In this document: piece after piece, positions 1 to 7,047 of the stretch
How the letters are laid out: each line of letters begins with the position of its first letter
Position numbering within the stretch: position 1 is the first letter of the stretch
DNA from: Aalborgiella sp040079635
GTDB taxonomy: Bacteria; Pseudomonadota; Gammaproteobacteria; Burkholderiales; Burkholderiaceae_C
Length of the DNA: 17,197 nt
Direction of reading: 5' to 3'
Assembly (NCBI GenBank): GCA_040079635.1
Contig: JBEBJY010000060.1
Location: forward strand, 1-17,197
Made by a program: the position numbers and the translations under genes
Notes under the pieces: model-generated
Seen by the model: only the letters and a program-made list of their open reading frames with translations
Told to the model about the DNA's origin: nothing
Database searches by the model: none

Positions 1-326
1 GCGCAACCCTAGGCGCACAGCACAAGCATTGGTTTCGCGCCAAATTCTTTCAACAATACAGGCTGTTCTTCCGCTACCACCAAGCCAGCAAAATCATTGT
101 TTACGCCTGGGTAAATGACGAAACCACGCTGCGTGCCTACGACAGCAAAACAGACGCCTACCAAGTCTTTGCCCGCATGCTGCAAAGCGGCAACCCGCCG
201 GATGATTGGGATGCGTTGATAGCCGCCGCGAAGCTCGAAGCGCTTCGTGAAGATATTCAGCACGGCATATCGAGCGGCAGAGCCAGACCGCTGGCGGATG
301 TGAGCAGAGATTCCAAGAAATACTAG
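1..326 (+). CDS. yhaV: YhaV-type toxin of a type II toxin-antitoxin system, 5' end missing
   Basis: The reading frame is open from base 3 to the TAG at 324-326 and encodes the last 107 residues. The stretch HWFRAKFFQQYRLFFRYH, followed by KIIVYAWVND and later PPDDWDAL, is the typical core of YhaV, a RelE-like ribonuclease toxin that cleaves mRNA at the ribosome and is normally neutralised by the antitoxin PrlF. In the usual prlF-yhaV order the antitoxin gene would lie just left of the window, so it cannot be checked here. Family members are about 150 residues, so roughly the first 45 are missing. The tail after DALIAAAKLEALRED (about 25 residues, SSGRARPLADVS) is low in family signal and may be a lineage-specific extension. 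Two minus-strand open frames over the same bases have no family-like features and are shadows. Confidence 0.88.
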   Translation, partial: ATLGAQHKHWFRAKFFQQYRLFFRYHQASKIIVYAWVNDETTLRAYDSKTDAYQVFARMLQSGNPPDDWDALIAAAKLEALREDIQHGISSGRARPLADVSRDSKKY

Positions 327-375
327 AACTCCAGCTTTTTGAAATCAATTACGTTTGTTCATTAACCAAAATACT

Positions 376-439
376 GTCATTCCCGCGAAGGCGGGAATCT
401 ATCATGGCGCTTGTGGATTCCCGCCTTCGCGGGAATGAC
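376..439. repeat. dRS3-like inverted repeat (ATTCCCGC...GCGGGAAT type)
   Basis: Two perfectly complementary arms of 24 bp (376-399 and 416-439) flank a 16-bp spacer. Each arm is itself a small palindrome, ATTCCCGC-GAAG-GCGGGAAT, flanked by GTC/GAC. This matches the widespread GTCATTCCCGC...GCGGGAATGAC short interspersed repeat of beta- and gammaproteobacteria (dRS3 in Neisseria). It lies 50 bp past the yhaV stop and could fold into a long hairpin in the toxin transcript. There is no coding capacity. Confidence 0.9.
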
Positions 440-510
440 GGTTCTGATGGGTTATCGCTGAATTAAGTCAGTTTACGTGCGTTGACACGGAAAAGTCATT
501 TTGACTCAAA

Positions 511-554
511 TATGATAGCAGTCTAGGCAATGAATACGCCGGCTAGATTCGAAT
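511..554 (+). repeat. Dispersed hairpin repeat, copy A (partial)
   Basis: Contains the family core TAGGCAATGAATACGCCGGC followed by TAGA. The left hairpin (TTGCTATA...TATAGC) is reduced to TATGATAGCA, so this copy is degraded at its 5' side. It lies about 40 bp before copy B in the same orientation. Confidence 0.85.
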
Positions 555-590
555 TTAACCCCTAAAAAATCATTAAAGTCGATTTTGACA

Positions 591-650
591 TTTTGCTATA
601 AATAATATAGCAACTTAGGCAATAAATACGCCGGCTAGAGTCGTATTTAT
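591..650 (+). repeat. Dispersed hairpin repeat, copy B (complete)
   Basis: Full-length copy. The first stem is TTGCTATA(593-600)/TATAGCAA(606-613). Then comes the core TAGGCAATAAATACGCCGGC followed by TAGAG, and a second stem AAATACG(624-630)/CGTATTT(642-648). Same orientation as copy A. Confidence 0.9.
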
Positions 651-737
651 GCTAAATTTTGTGTCTTTAGCTATACAATAAACAAAAAACAAGACCCCAA
701 CCCGTTGATTTCTAAATCCCCAAGCTTGGAAATAATT

Positions 738-1052
738 ATGCATGACGATAGTGATGAAAAACAACGCAAGATGGTGGAGAGCTGTGTTGAATTTCGACCG
801 AGAACGAAAACACCTGCGTTCGAGGATCTAGTTAAAGAAATAGACAATCCGCTAATGGCTGAATTAATGTGGATTTATTGGGGAGTTGATGCAATTAAGA
901 CTCTTGATCAAGCGCCGCCTTACTTGAATTCTCATCTGCGATGGTGGAAGTTTGGGCAAGAAAAACGCACGATGCGCAAGTTATTACAGACCCCAACTGG
1001 TAAAGCTGAAGTTTGGCAAATGCTTAATGACGCAGCAGCTTGGGTACTTTAA
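738..1052 (+). CDS. Small protein of unknown function (104 aa)
   Basis: I do not recognise this protein. ATG at 738 was chosen because a weak GGA (728-730) lies 7 nt upstream. A TTG 33 nt earlier has no ribosome-binding site and would add an unlikely tail. The product is soluble, charged and rich in tryptophan (WIYWG, RWWKFG, VWQML, AAWVL), with a predicted helical character and no signal peptide or membrane segment. The N-terminal MHDDSDEKQRK is very polar. It stands alone after a repeat-rich gap and ends just before a bidirectional hairpin terminator shared with htpG. Base composition is more AT-rich than htpG, which fits an accessory gene. No cysteine-histidine or nuclease motif was seen. 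Confidence 0.6.
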   Translation: MHDDSDEKQRKMVESCVEFRPRTKTPAFEDLVKEIDNPLMAELMWIYWGVDAIKTLDQAPPYLNSHLRWWKFGQEKRTMRKLLQTPTGKAEVWQMLNDAAAWVL

Positions 1053-1087
1053 ATTCTCAGACCACCTTACAAATCCTAAATAGTAAT

Positions 1088-1107
1088 AAAGCGCCGGAAG
1101 GCGCTTT
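1088..1107. terminator. Bidirectional hairpin terminator between the 104-aa gene and htpG
   Basis: A perfect 8-bp stem AAAGCGCC/GGCGCTTT with a 4-nt loop (GGAA) lies 35 bp after the plus-strand gene and 20 bp after the htpG stop. On the minus strand the stem is followed by ATTACTATTT, a weak T-rich tract. Its position between convergent genes supports a shared terminator. Confidence 0.75.
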
Positions 1108-1127
1108 ACACAAAACGTTCGGCTAAC

Positions 1128-3113
1128 TTAAACCAACAACGCATTCACCCGTCGCACATAAGCCGCCGGATCCGTCGGCATCCCACCTTCAGCCAACAAC
1201 GCTTGGTCAAACAAAATATGCGCTAGGTCGTTGAAATGCACTGAGCCTTCCAGCTTTTTGACCAATGGGTGCTCGGCGTTCACTTCCAGCACGGGCTTAA
1301 CTTCTGGGGCAGTTTGTCCGGCTTGCTTCAACATGCGGGCCAGTTGGGTGCTCATGCCGTGGTCTTGTACGACAAGGCAGGCGGGGGAATCGACCAGTCG
1401 AGTCGTTACGCGAACATCTTCGGCTTTGTCTTTCAAGGCTTCTTTGAGTTTGGCGAGCAGGGGTTTGAAGGTTTCGGCGGCTTCTTCGGCGGCTTTCTTC
1501 TCGGCTTCGTCCTGCAATTTGCCCAAATCGACCGCGCCCTTAGCCACGCTTTGCAGCGGGGTGCCGTCGAATTCGTTCAGATAGTTCAGCGCCCATTCGT
1601 CTACGCGGTCGGTCATCAAGAGCACTTCAATGCCTTTTTTCTTGAACACTTCCAGCTGCGGGCTGTTTTTGGCAGCTGCGGCGTTGTCGGCGGTGATGTA
1701 GTAGATCGCCTCCTGGCCGTCTTTCATGCGGGCTTTGTAGTCGGCAAAGCTGACCGTGACGGCGTCTGTGGTGGTGCTAGAAAAGCGCATCAACTTGGCG
1801 AGGCGGTCTTTGTTGGCGAAGTCTTCGCCCAAACCTTCCTTCAACACCGCGCCAAATTCGGCGTAGAACGCGTCAAATTTGCCCAATCCGGCTTCTTGTT
1901 CGGCTTTTTCCTCGGTCGTCAACACGTCTTCCACCATGTCTGCAGAGCCCTTGGGCGGCAAAGCGTTGTGCTTGGCCAAATCTTCCAGCATACCCAGCAC
2001 GCGCTTGGTGCAGCCTTCGCGGATGGCTTTGACGTCGCGGCTTTCCTGCAGCAGCTCGCGGCTCACGTTCAGCGGCAGGTCGTTGGAATCGACCACGCCT
2101 TTGACAAAGCGCAGGTAGCCCGGCAAGAGCGCCTCGGCGTCGTCCATGATGAAGACGCGTTTGACGTACAGCTTCAGCCCCGAGTTGCGCTCGCGGTTGT
2201 ACAAATCCATAGGCGCTTTGCTGGGGATGTACAGCAACTGCGTGTATTCCTGATTGCCTTCGACGCGGTTGTGCGTGTGCGCCAGTGCATCCGCATGGTC
2301 GTGGCTGATTTGTTTGTAAAAGTCTTGGTATTGCTCAGGCGTGATGTCTTTTTTGGCGCGCGTCCACAGGGCGCTGGCTTGGTTCACGGTTTCCCATTCG
2401 CCGGTCATCACCATGCCGCCGCCGCTTGTACCTTTGGATGGGTCGTCCTTGTCGATGGCCTCGCCCTCTTTCCACTCTTCCTTTTCCATCAAAATCGGTA
2501 GACTGATGTGGTCGGAATACTTGGCGATGATGCCTTTGAGCTTCCAGTTGCTGGCGTAGTCCAGCGCATCGTCGCGCAGGTGCAGGGTCACGCTGGTGCC
2601 GCGTTGGGCGCGCTCAATGCTTTCGACCTCAAAATCGCCCGAACCGCCACTCACCCAACGCACGCCGTCGGCCGTTGGCAAACCGGCACGACGCGATTCG
2701 ACCGTGATTTTGTCTGCCACGATGAAACCCGAGTAAAACCCCACGCCAAACTGGCCGATCAGCTGCGAATCCGCTTTTTGGTCGCCCGACAGCTTGGAGA
2801 CAAAGTCTTTGGTGCCGCTTTTGGCAATCGTTCCGAGGTTGTCGATAGCTTCTTGCTGGCTCAAGCCGATGCCGTTGTCGGCAATCGTTAGCGTTTTGGC
2901 TTCTTTGTTGAAGCTGACGCGAACTTCCAGGTTCGGCGCGTTTTCAAGCAATACAGGGTCATTCAACGATTCATAACGCAGCTTGTCGCAGGCGTCAGAG
3001 GCGTTGGAGATCAGCTCGCGCATGAAAATCTCTTTGTTAGAGTACAGCGCGTGGGTGACGAGGTGCAGCAATTGGGCTACTTCGGCTTGAAAGGACAGGG
3101 TTTGCTTGGTCAT
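1128..3113 (-). CDS. htpG: Molecular chaperone HtpG (bacterial Hsp90)
   Basis: A cytosolic ATP-dependent Hsp90 chaperone that remodels client proteins with the DnaK system. The N-terminal GHKL ATPase motifs are in order: NKEIFMRELISNASDACDKLR (ATP/Mg Glu and Asn), ADNGIGL, GTIAKSGTKDF and QFGVGFYSGFIVA. Middle-domain signatures follow (LYIPSKAPMDLY, LYVKRVFIMDD, GVVDSNDLPLNVSRE), then a dimerisation domain. At 661 residues it is somewhat longer than E. coli HtpG (624). ATG at 3113 (MTKQTLSF) is preferred to a TTG three codons upstream, because MTKQT matches the usual family start. The gene stands alone, with a sigma-32-type promoter upstream and a hairpin terminator downstream. A long antisense frame (1269-2501) is a shadow. 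Confidence 0.98.
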   Translation of the reverse strand: MTKQTLSFQAEVAQLLHLVTHALYSNKEIFMRELISNASDACDKLRYESLNDPVLLENAPNLEVRVSFNKEAKTLTIADNGIGLSQQEAIDNLGTIAKSGTKDFVSKLSGDQKADSQLIGQFGVGFYSGFIVADKITVESRRAGLPTADGVRWVSGGSGDFEVESIERAQRGTSVTLHLRDDALDYASNWKLKGIIAKYSDHISLPILMEKEEWKEGEAIDKDDPSKGTSGGGMVMTGEWETVNQASALWTRAKKDITPEQYQDFYKQISHDHADALAHTHNRVEGNQEYTQLLYIPSKAPMDLYNRERNSGLKLYVKRVFIMDDAEALLPGYLRFVKGVVDSNDLPLNVSRELLQESRDVKAIREGCTKRVLGMLEDLAKHNALPPKGSADMVEDVLTTEEKAEQEAGLGKFDAFYAEFGAVLKEGLGEDFANKDRLAKLMRFSSTTTDAVTVSFADYKARMKDGQEAIYYITADNAAAAKNSPQLEVFKKKGIEVLLMTDRVDEWALNYLNEFDGTPLQSVAKGAVDLGKLQDEAEKKAAEEAAETFKPLLAKLKEALKDKAEDVRVTTRLVDSPACLVVQDHGMSTQLARMLKQAGQTAPEVKPVLEVNAEHPLVKKLEGSVHFNDLAHILFDQALLAEGGMPTDPAAYVRRVNALLV

Positions 3114-3204
3114 GAGGGTCAACTAGGTATGAAAAAGTGAAAATTTGTAAGTTATTGGGTTGTAACTGAGAGAGCAATAAGTTTAGCTTTATCACTAGGC
3201 ACTT

Positions 3205-3232
3205 AAATGGGGCGCATCGAAAAAATTTCAAC
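3205..3232 (-). promoter_or_regulatory. Sigma-32 heat-shock promoter of htpG
   Basis: On the minus strand the sequence reads GTTGAAA (3226-3232), 13 nt, then CCCCATTT (3205-3212). This is nearly the textbook sigma-32 promoter (CTTGAAA, 13-15 nt, CCCCATNT). Transcription would start near 3198, giving an ~85-nt leader before the htpG ATG. The sequence match is direct; RpoH control is inferred from it and from the known heat-shock regulation of htpG. Confidence 0.88.
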
Positions 3233-3285
3233 CATGAAACATTCACCCAAAAGCGTAAATGCTGCACCCCAAGTAAAATCTGGTT

Positions 3286-3618
3286 ATGGACTGGCTCACC
3301 AAACTCCCTGGCTTTCAACGCACACCCTATGGCTTTGAGTGGCGAGTGCTGCGCCTGATGCCGACCGTGTGCTTGGCTGGCACACTTTTGCCAGCTTTGG
3401 CTGCGGTTGCGGGGCGATTTTTCATCACCGGCAGTACGGCAGCCGAGCTGGCGCGACACATCCAATTGTTTGATTACATGATGATCGGACTGGTTATTTT
3501 CGTTTGGACAGCTGCGCTGACGGTGACCATTGGCTGCGTCATTGTCTGGCTGATGAAGGGCCCCGCCTACGTGGCTGACGGGTTTGAGGTCTCGCACAGC
3601 GATCACCCCAAAGTTTAA
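3286..3618 (+). CDS. Small two-helix inner-membrane protein, unknown function
   Basis: A 110-residue protein with two clear hydrophobic segments: about 27-45 (PTVCLAGTLLPALAAVAG) and about 65-90 (MMIGLVIFVWTAALTVTIGC, then VIVWLM). Between them is a short polar loop with AAELARHIQ. The C-terminus GPAYVADGFEVSHSDHPK is probably cytoplasmic. I know unnamed proteins of this general shape from Burkholderiales but cannot give a function. It is divergent from htpG and converges on the VapBC-like operon, with a repeat copy just after its stop. The start is the first ATG of the frame; its ribosome-binding site is weak. A longer antisense frame (3037-3606) that invades htpG is a shadow. Confidence 0.75.
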   Translation: MDWLTKLPGFQRTPYGFEWRVLRLMPTVCLAGTLLPALAAVAGRFFITGSTAAELARHIQLFDYMMIGLVIFVWTAALTVTIGCVIVWLMKGPAYVADGFEVSHSDHPKV

Positions 3619-3634
3619 ATTTATAGTGAAAATA

Positions 3635-3686
3635 TGCCTCTAGCCGGTGTATTTATTGCCTAAATAGCTATTAAAAATATAGCAAA
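3635..3686 (-). repeat. Dispersed hairpin repeat, copy C
   Basis: The minus strand reads TTTGCTATA, then an A/T loop, TAGCTAT, TTAGGCAATAAATACACCGG and CTAGAGGC. One base in the core differs from the consensus (ACACC for ACGCC). It lies exactly between two convergent genes, 17 bp after one stop and 7 bp after the other, where it probably serves as transcription terminator. Confidence 0.88.
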
Positions 3687-3692
3687 TGAAAT

Positions 3693-4247
3693 TTAACTCA
3701 GAGACAAAATCAGTTGGTTAGTCTGATCAAAACGAGTGAAATCTTGGTCAAAACTCACTAATCGCGCACCTGAGCTTTGCGCTAAGGCGGCAAGGTAAGC
3801 ATCCGTCCATAACCGCGTTGGTAAAGGTTGGTTTGTTGAATGTGTCACGACCAAGCCCTGCAAAACAGAATCACATAGTTTCGGCTCGGTCAGTAAATCT
3901 ACCCCTGCAATAGCGCGAAACTGTTGATATAGAGCCATCGCTTGTACCAAATTCAGCACGCCTTGGCCCATGACTTTGGGCTGAGACAGCAAGCGAACCA
4001 GCCCCAGCATGGTGACGCGGCAAAACCACAGATTGCGCTCGCCAGCAGGTTTGGCTTGCACGCTGTCCCAATATTGCTTTGCCGCAGCATGATGCGGGTG
4101 TTCTTCAACGGCCAGTGCCAACCAAACGTTGATGTCAGGCAAATCCCCAGAAACCGTGCCCCCGTTGAAAAGCCACGGTAAACCAGCGGCTTCACGTACT
4201 TCGTGCGCAGCTTTGGAAGCTTGCGTCGTGTATTTCAACTCACTCAT
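3693..4247 (-). CDS. PIN-domain (VapC-like) toxin
   Basis: A PIN-fold ribonuclease of the VapC type, which cleaves RNA using acidic residues and Mg. Visible landmarks are PDINVWLALAVEEHPHHAAA (first catalytic Asp, D38), FCRVTMLGLVRLLSQP, LWTDAYLAALA (D149) and LVSFDQDF (D167/D169). This is the arrangement of the HPHH-type VapC subgroup. The ATG overlaps the antitoxin stop by 8 nt (ATGAGTGA), indicating translational coupling and supporting this start. It leaves about 35 residues (MSELKYTTQASKAAHEVRE and on) before the PIN domain, which normally begins almost at the N-terminus. The extension includes LPWLFNGGTVSGDL and may be real or may reflect an older start. The gene ends next to repeat copy C. 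Confidence 0.88.
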   Translation of the reverse strand: MSELKYTTQASKAAHEVREAAGLPWLFNGGTVSGDLPDINVWLALAVEEHPHHAAAKQYWDSVQAKPAGERNLWFCRVTMLGLVRLLSQPKVMGQGVLNLVQAMALYQQFRAIAGVDLLTEPKLCDSVLQGLVVTHSTNQPLPTRLWTDAYLAALAQSSGARLVSFDQDFTRFDQTNQLILSLS

Positions 4248-4476
4248 CCAACATTGCGCTTAGGTTTGCATTGCTGAACTCATGGGCTTGCAAAGCCATA
4301 GGAGCACCAAGTCGAATGCTCGGCAAGGCAGCTGGGGCAGATTCAGCGGTAACGGATGTTTGCAAACCACGCTCAACAAGTTGCACAACGAGGTCGCGCA
4401 GTGTCGAGCCCTCCATAGCCGCTCGGGTTTTGAGGTGTTTGAATAACGAGTCTGGAAGTTCTAATGTGGTACGCAT
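4240..4476 (-). CDS. VapB-like antitoxin with ribbon-helix-helix-type N-terminus
   Basis: This 78-residue protein begins MRTTLELPDSLFKHLKTRAA, a beta strand plus helix pattern typical of ribbon-helix-helix DNA-binding antitoxins, followed by a second helix LRDLVVQLVERGL. The C-terminal half (about 45-78, ending SNANLSAMLDE) is probably the flexible toxin-binding tail. It is the first gene of a two-gene operon with the PIN toxin and overlaps it by 8 nt. Such antitoxins usually repress their own promoter as a complex with the toxin. The 26-bp palindrome that includes this gene's own start codon is the obvious binding site. Assignment to VapB rests on the partner and the fold pattern. Confidence 0.85.
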   Translation of the reverse strand: MRTTLELPDSLFKHLKTRAAMEGSTLRDLVVQLVERGLQTSVTAESAPAALPSIRLGAPMALQAHEFSNANLSAMLDE

Positions 4477-4499
4477 AAACGCATATTAATGCTTTTATG
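4474..4499. promoter_or_regulatory. 26-bp palindrome over the antitoxin start: probable autoregulatory operator
   Basis: The plus strand reads CATAAA-C-GCAT-ATTA-ATGC-T-TTTATG. The two 11-nt arms are complementary at 10 of 11 positions around a 4-nt centre. The left edge (4474-4476) is the antitoxin start codon read from the other strand. Binding here would block both transcription start and translation initiation. The symmetry is seen directly; the operator role is inferred. Confidence 0.6.
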
Positions 4500-4502
4500 T
4501 AA

Positions 4503-4532
4503 TATTTGCAACCTGTAGCTAAAAATTGTCAA
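4503..4532 (-). promoter_or_regulatory. Possible promoter of the VapBC-like operon
   Basis: A perfect -35 hexamer TTGACA (minus strand, 4527-4532) is followed after 18 nt by CAAATA (4503-4508), or after 19 nt by AAATAT. Both are poor -10 matches. The -35 overlaps the end of the upstream hydrolase gene. The downstream palindrome would cover the start site. Confidence 0.35.
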
Positions 4533-5791
4533 CTCAACCACTTCACCAGTTGCTCCCCCACCTCCGCACTCCCTAAAAGCGCCATATGGTTTGTTCGGTA
4601 AACAACCATCTGCGACGATTTGGCAAACACCAAGCTGCGCGTTGTGTCGCTGTGCACGCCTAGGGCACTGTTCAGCGGCACGAGGCCATCGCCAATCAGT
4701 CGGTCCGCTAGCAAGCTGCGTTTGGCTGCTAGAGTTGCCGCCACGGTGAAGCAGGCGACGCCATCCGCTTCATTTGGTAATGGCAGGAGCTCGCGGGTGC
4801 TTTGCTCTTGCTTTGTTTTGGGTTTGAAGCGATCTTGATCTTGCCAATCGCTGTCTAAAACGTTGCCAAAGCGCAGGTCGGTGATGCCTGCGCTGCGTAA
4901 TTCGACCAGTCTCTTGAAGGGGGCACTGTACGGCGTGACGCCTAGGAGCACATCGATCCAATTGCCCGCTTTCTCCAACGGAGCGCCTTGGTGCGGTGTG
5001 CCTAAGAAAACGATGTTTTTGAGTTTCTTGACCCATTGCCGCTTATTTTGCTGTGCCAAATGCACGGCTGAGCGCGTCACCAGTCCGCCCATGCTGTGCA
5101 CCAGCACGGAAATTTCAGTCAAAGGTGTTGGCCACAAGGCGCTGAGCAATTCCAGTTGGTTCGACAGCGTCTGCCCGTTTTGCGAGGTGTGCAAGCCCGT
5201 GTTGTAGCGCACATAAACGGGCGTGTAACCTAAATTCTCTGCCAAAGTTTCGGCGTGATTCACTGCTTTTTCATCAACCTGAACTGTCCACTGCAAATCA
5301 TTCATGCACAAACCGTGCACGACGATGAGCACTTTGCCCGTCAGCAGCGCTTTGTCGGGCATGGCTTCCCAATTCAGCGCTTCGTTCTTGAACCGCAGCG
5401 TCATGGGCGTCGCCAGCGGGTTGTCGCTTTCTACCAGTCGGTCGCCCATCACACCATTCAGCGCCGCCAAAACCGCTTCGCGTGGGGCTGATTCTTGCGG
5501 TTCACTGTCGATTTTGTCCAGTAGCGGCTGCAAACTGGTCAACAGCGACTCCGTGCCTTTGCCCACCAGCTGCGTCACGCTTTGGATGCTTTTGTAGACC
5601 AAGCCTGTAATACCGCGCGTTTGGTCTTTGTCTTTGCCGCTGGGCGCACCCAAGGTGCTCCAAACCGATTGCGTCACGCCCTCGGCCATCTTGGTCGCAT
5701 TCACAGTGGCTTGCGTCGCCAGTTTGGCCAAACCCCGTAAATCCGTAGAACGCAGATGTCTAAACGGATTCGGCGGATTGGGTTTGGCCAT
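4529..5791 (-). CDS. Alpha/beta-hydrolase, lipase/esterase-like (PGAP1/DUF676-type)
   Basis: A 420-residue serine hydrolase. The oxyanion-hole strand is KVLIVVHGLCMND (H159-G160). The nucleophile elbow is VHSMGG with S233. The acid is in GDGLVP (D368) and the catalytic histidine in TNHMALL (H402), so the triad is complete. FLGTPHQGAP after the elbow is typical of triacylglycerol-lipase/PGAP1-like enzymes. Residues 1-110 are a polar, helical N-terminal region without a signal peptide (KMAEGVTQSVWSTLG), perhaps a lipid- or granule-binding part. The substrate is unknown. The ATG has AAGG 7 nt upstream, and the gene follows the FabH-like gene by 23 bp on the same strand, so the two are probably co-transcribed. 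This suggests a shared role in acyl-chain metabolism. Confidence 0.87.
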   Translation of the reverse strand: MAKPNPPNPFRHLRSTDLRGLAKLATQATVNATKMAEGVTQSVWSTLGAPSGKDKDQTRGITGLVYKSIQSVTQLVGKGTESLLTSLQPLLDKIDSEPQESAPREAVLAALNGVMGDRLVESDNPLATPMTLRFKNEALNWEAMPDKALLTGKVLIVVHGLCMNDLQWTVQVDEKAVNHAETLAENLGYTPVYVRYNTGLHTSQNGQTLSNQLELLSALWPTPLTEISVLVHSMGGLVTRSAVHLAQQNKRQWVKKLKNIVFLGTPHQGAPLEKAGNWIDVLLGVTPYSAPFKRLVELRSAGITDLRFGNVLDSDWQDQDRFKPKTKQEQSTRELLPLPNEADGVACFTVAATLAAKRSLLADRLIGDGLVPLNSALGVHSDTTRSLVFAKSSQMVVYRTNHMALLGSAEVGEQLVKWLS

Positions 5792-5814
5792 GATTTACCT
5801 TAGCTTATCTGCTT

Positions 5815-6942
5815 TTAAGTGCGCTTGACGACAACACTGCCAATCGAATATCCCGCACCAAACGAGCAAATCACGCCGACATCGCCCGCTTGGATGTCCT
5901 CATGGTGGCGGTGAAAGGCGATGATGGAGCCGGCAGACGCGGTGTTGGCAAACTCGTCCAAAATGATGGGCGCTTCGTCTGGTGTCGGGTCGCGCCCAAT
6001 TAGTTTGCGGGTGACAAACTGGTTCATGTTGATATTCGCTTGATGTAGCCAAAAGCGGCGTGTTTGCTCAGGGCTGTAGCCAAAACTTGCCAAATGGGTG
6101 CTGATGTGTTCGACTGCCAGTGGGCAAACTTCTTTGAACACCTTGCGGCCTTCTTGTTGAAATAACTGGTCGCGGTCGTCTACATCGCGGTCTTCCGCAT
6201 GCGACATGAAGCCAAAGTTGTTGCGAATGTTGTTGGAAAACTGCGTGAAGCAATGTGTCCCCAAAATCTCAAATGCACCTTTGGGAGCATTCTCTAAGCG
6301 CTCCACAAAAATTGCGGTACACACATCACCAAAAATAAAGTGGCAATCGCGGTCTTTCCACGCCAAATGGGCAGAGGTGATTTCAGGATTCACCACCAAC
6401 ACGCCCTTAGACGCGCCAGATTTCACCGCGTTGTACGCCATCTCCAGTCCAAACGTGGCAGAAGAGCAGGCCACATTCATGTCAAAACCAAAGCCTTTGA
6501 TACCTAAAGCGGTTTGAATCTCAATCGCCATCGCAGGGTAGGCGCGTTGCATGTTGGCGCTGGCGCAAATGACAAAATCGACATCTGCAGCGGTTTTACC
6601 TGCTCTATCCAAAGCATCTTTGGCGGCCGCCACGCCAATTTCTGCCATCAAACTGATCTCGTCGTCCGGTCTTTTGACAAAGTTCGGGCGCATGCGCTTG
6701 GGGTCGAGTACGCCTGTTTTTTCCAGCACATAACGGCGCTTGATGCCAGATGCTTTTTCGATGAATTCGACGTTTGACGGCGTCAATGCGGTAAACGTGC
6801 CCGCCGCAATCTCGCTGGCGTGCTCGGCGTTTTGCAGCTCTACGTATTGGTTAAACGAGGTAACCAATTCTTCATTGGTGATAACGTGCGGTGGCGTGAA
6901 AAGGCCTGTGCTGCTGATGGCGACGCGATGCATGGTTTGCAT
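5815..6942 (-). CDS. Beta-ketoacyl-ACP synthase III-like (FabH family)
   Basis: A thiolase-fold condensing enzyme that joins an acyl-CoA starter to malonyl-ACP. The triad is visible: Cys159 in NVACSSATFG, His300 in FWLHQAN and Asn333 in EFANTASAG. The C-terminal GAGYSIGSVVV is typical. At 375 residues it is longer than canonical FabH (about 317), because of an N-terminal insertion around 28-90 (VELQNAEHASEIAAGTF, RRYVLEKTGVLDPKRM). This puts it with long secondary FabH proteins, similar in design to Pseudomonas PA3286, which uses medium-chain acyl-CoA from beta-oxidation. It may therefore not be the essential starter enzyme. The first ATG is chosen because GGAG lies 11 nt upstream. An esterase gene follows by 23 bp. 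Confidence 0.92.
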   Translation of the reverse strand: MQTMHRVAISSTGLFTPPHVITNEELVTSFNQYVELQNAEHASEIAAGTFTALTPSNVEFIEKASGIKRRYVLEKTGVLDPKRMRPNFVKRPDDEISLMAEIGVAAAKDALDRAGKTAADVDFVICASANMQRAYPAMAIEIQTALGIKGFGFDMNVACSSATFGLEMAYNAVKSGASKGVLVVNPEITSAHLAWKDRDCHFIFGDVCTAIFVERLENAPKGAFEILGTHCFTQFSNNIRNNFGFMSHAEDRDVDDRDQLFQQEGRKVFKEVCPLAVEHISTHLASFGYSPEQTRRFWLHQANINMNQFVTRKLIGRDPTPDEAPIILDEFANTASAGSIIAFHRHHEDIQAGDVGVICSFGAGYSIGSVVVKRT

Positions 6943-7047
6943 AAAATTGAAGTCTCCGAAGTATTTTTAAGTGCAATACGGCTTTATACCGCATTGCTCG
7001 CCCTCAAGAAACCCTCAGATCTCAATTCGTAGCTGCTTGTTGCTTTG

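Larger units (their letters stand above)
327..737. other. Gene-free stretch filled with repeats
   Basis: This 411-bp gap between the yhaV stop and the next small gene has no convincing ORF. It holds a dRS3-like inverted repeat (376-439), then two same-orientation copies of the window's dispersed hairpin repeat (511-554 and 591-650), then an AT-rich leader with a TACAAT hexamer at 674-679 that could be a -10 for the gene at 738. No matching -35 was seen. Confidence 0.7.

Noticed and set aside
705..738. TTG start for the 104-aa protein
   Set aside because: No ribosome-binding site; the ATG at 738 has a weak but placed GGA.
1269..2501. A 410-codon open frame on the plus strand
   Set aside because: Antisense to htpG; rich in Phe, Gly, Val and His with no domain pattern.
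3037..3606. A 189-codon minus-strand frame
   Set aside because: It overlaps the htpG start and runs antisense through the membrane-protein gene, with no motif and across the sigma-32 promoter.
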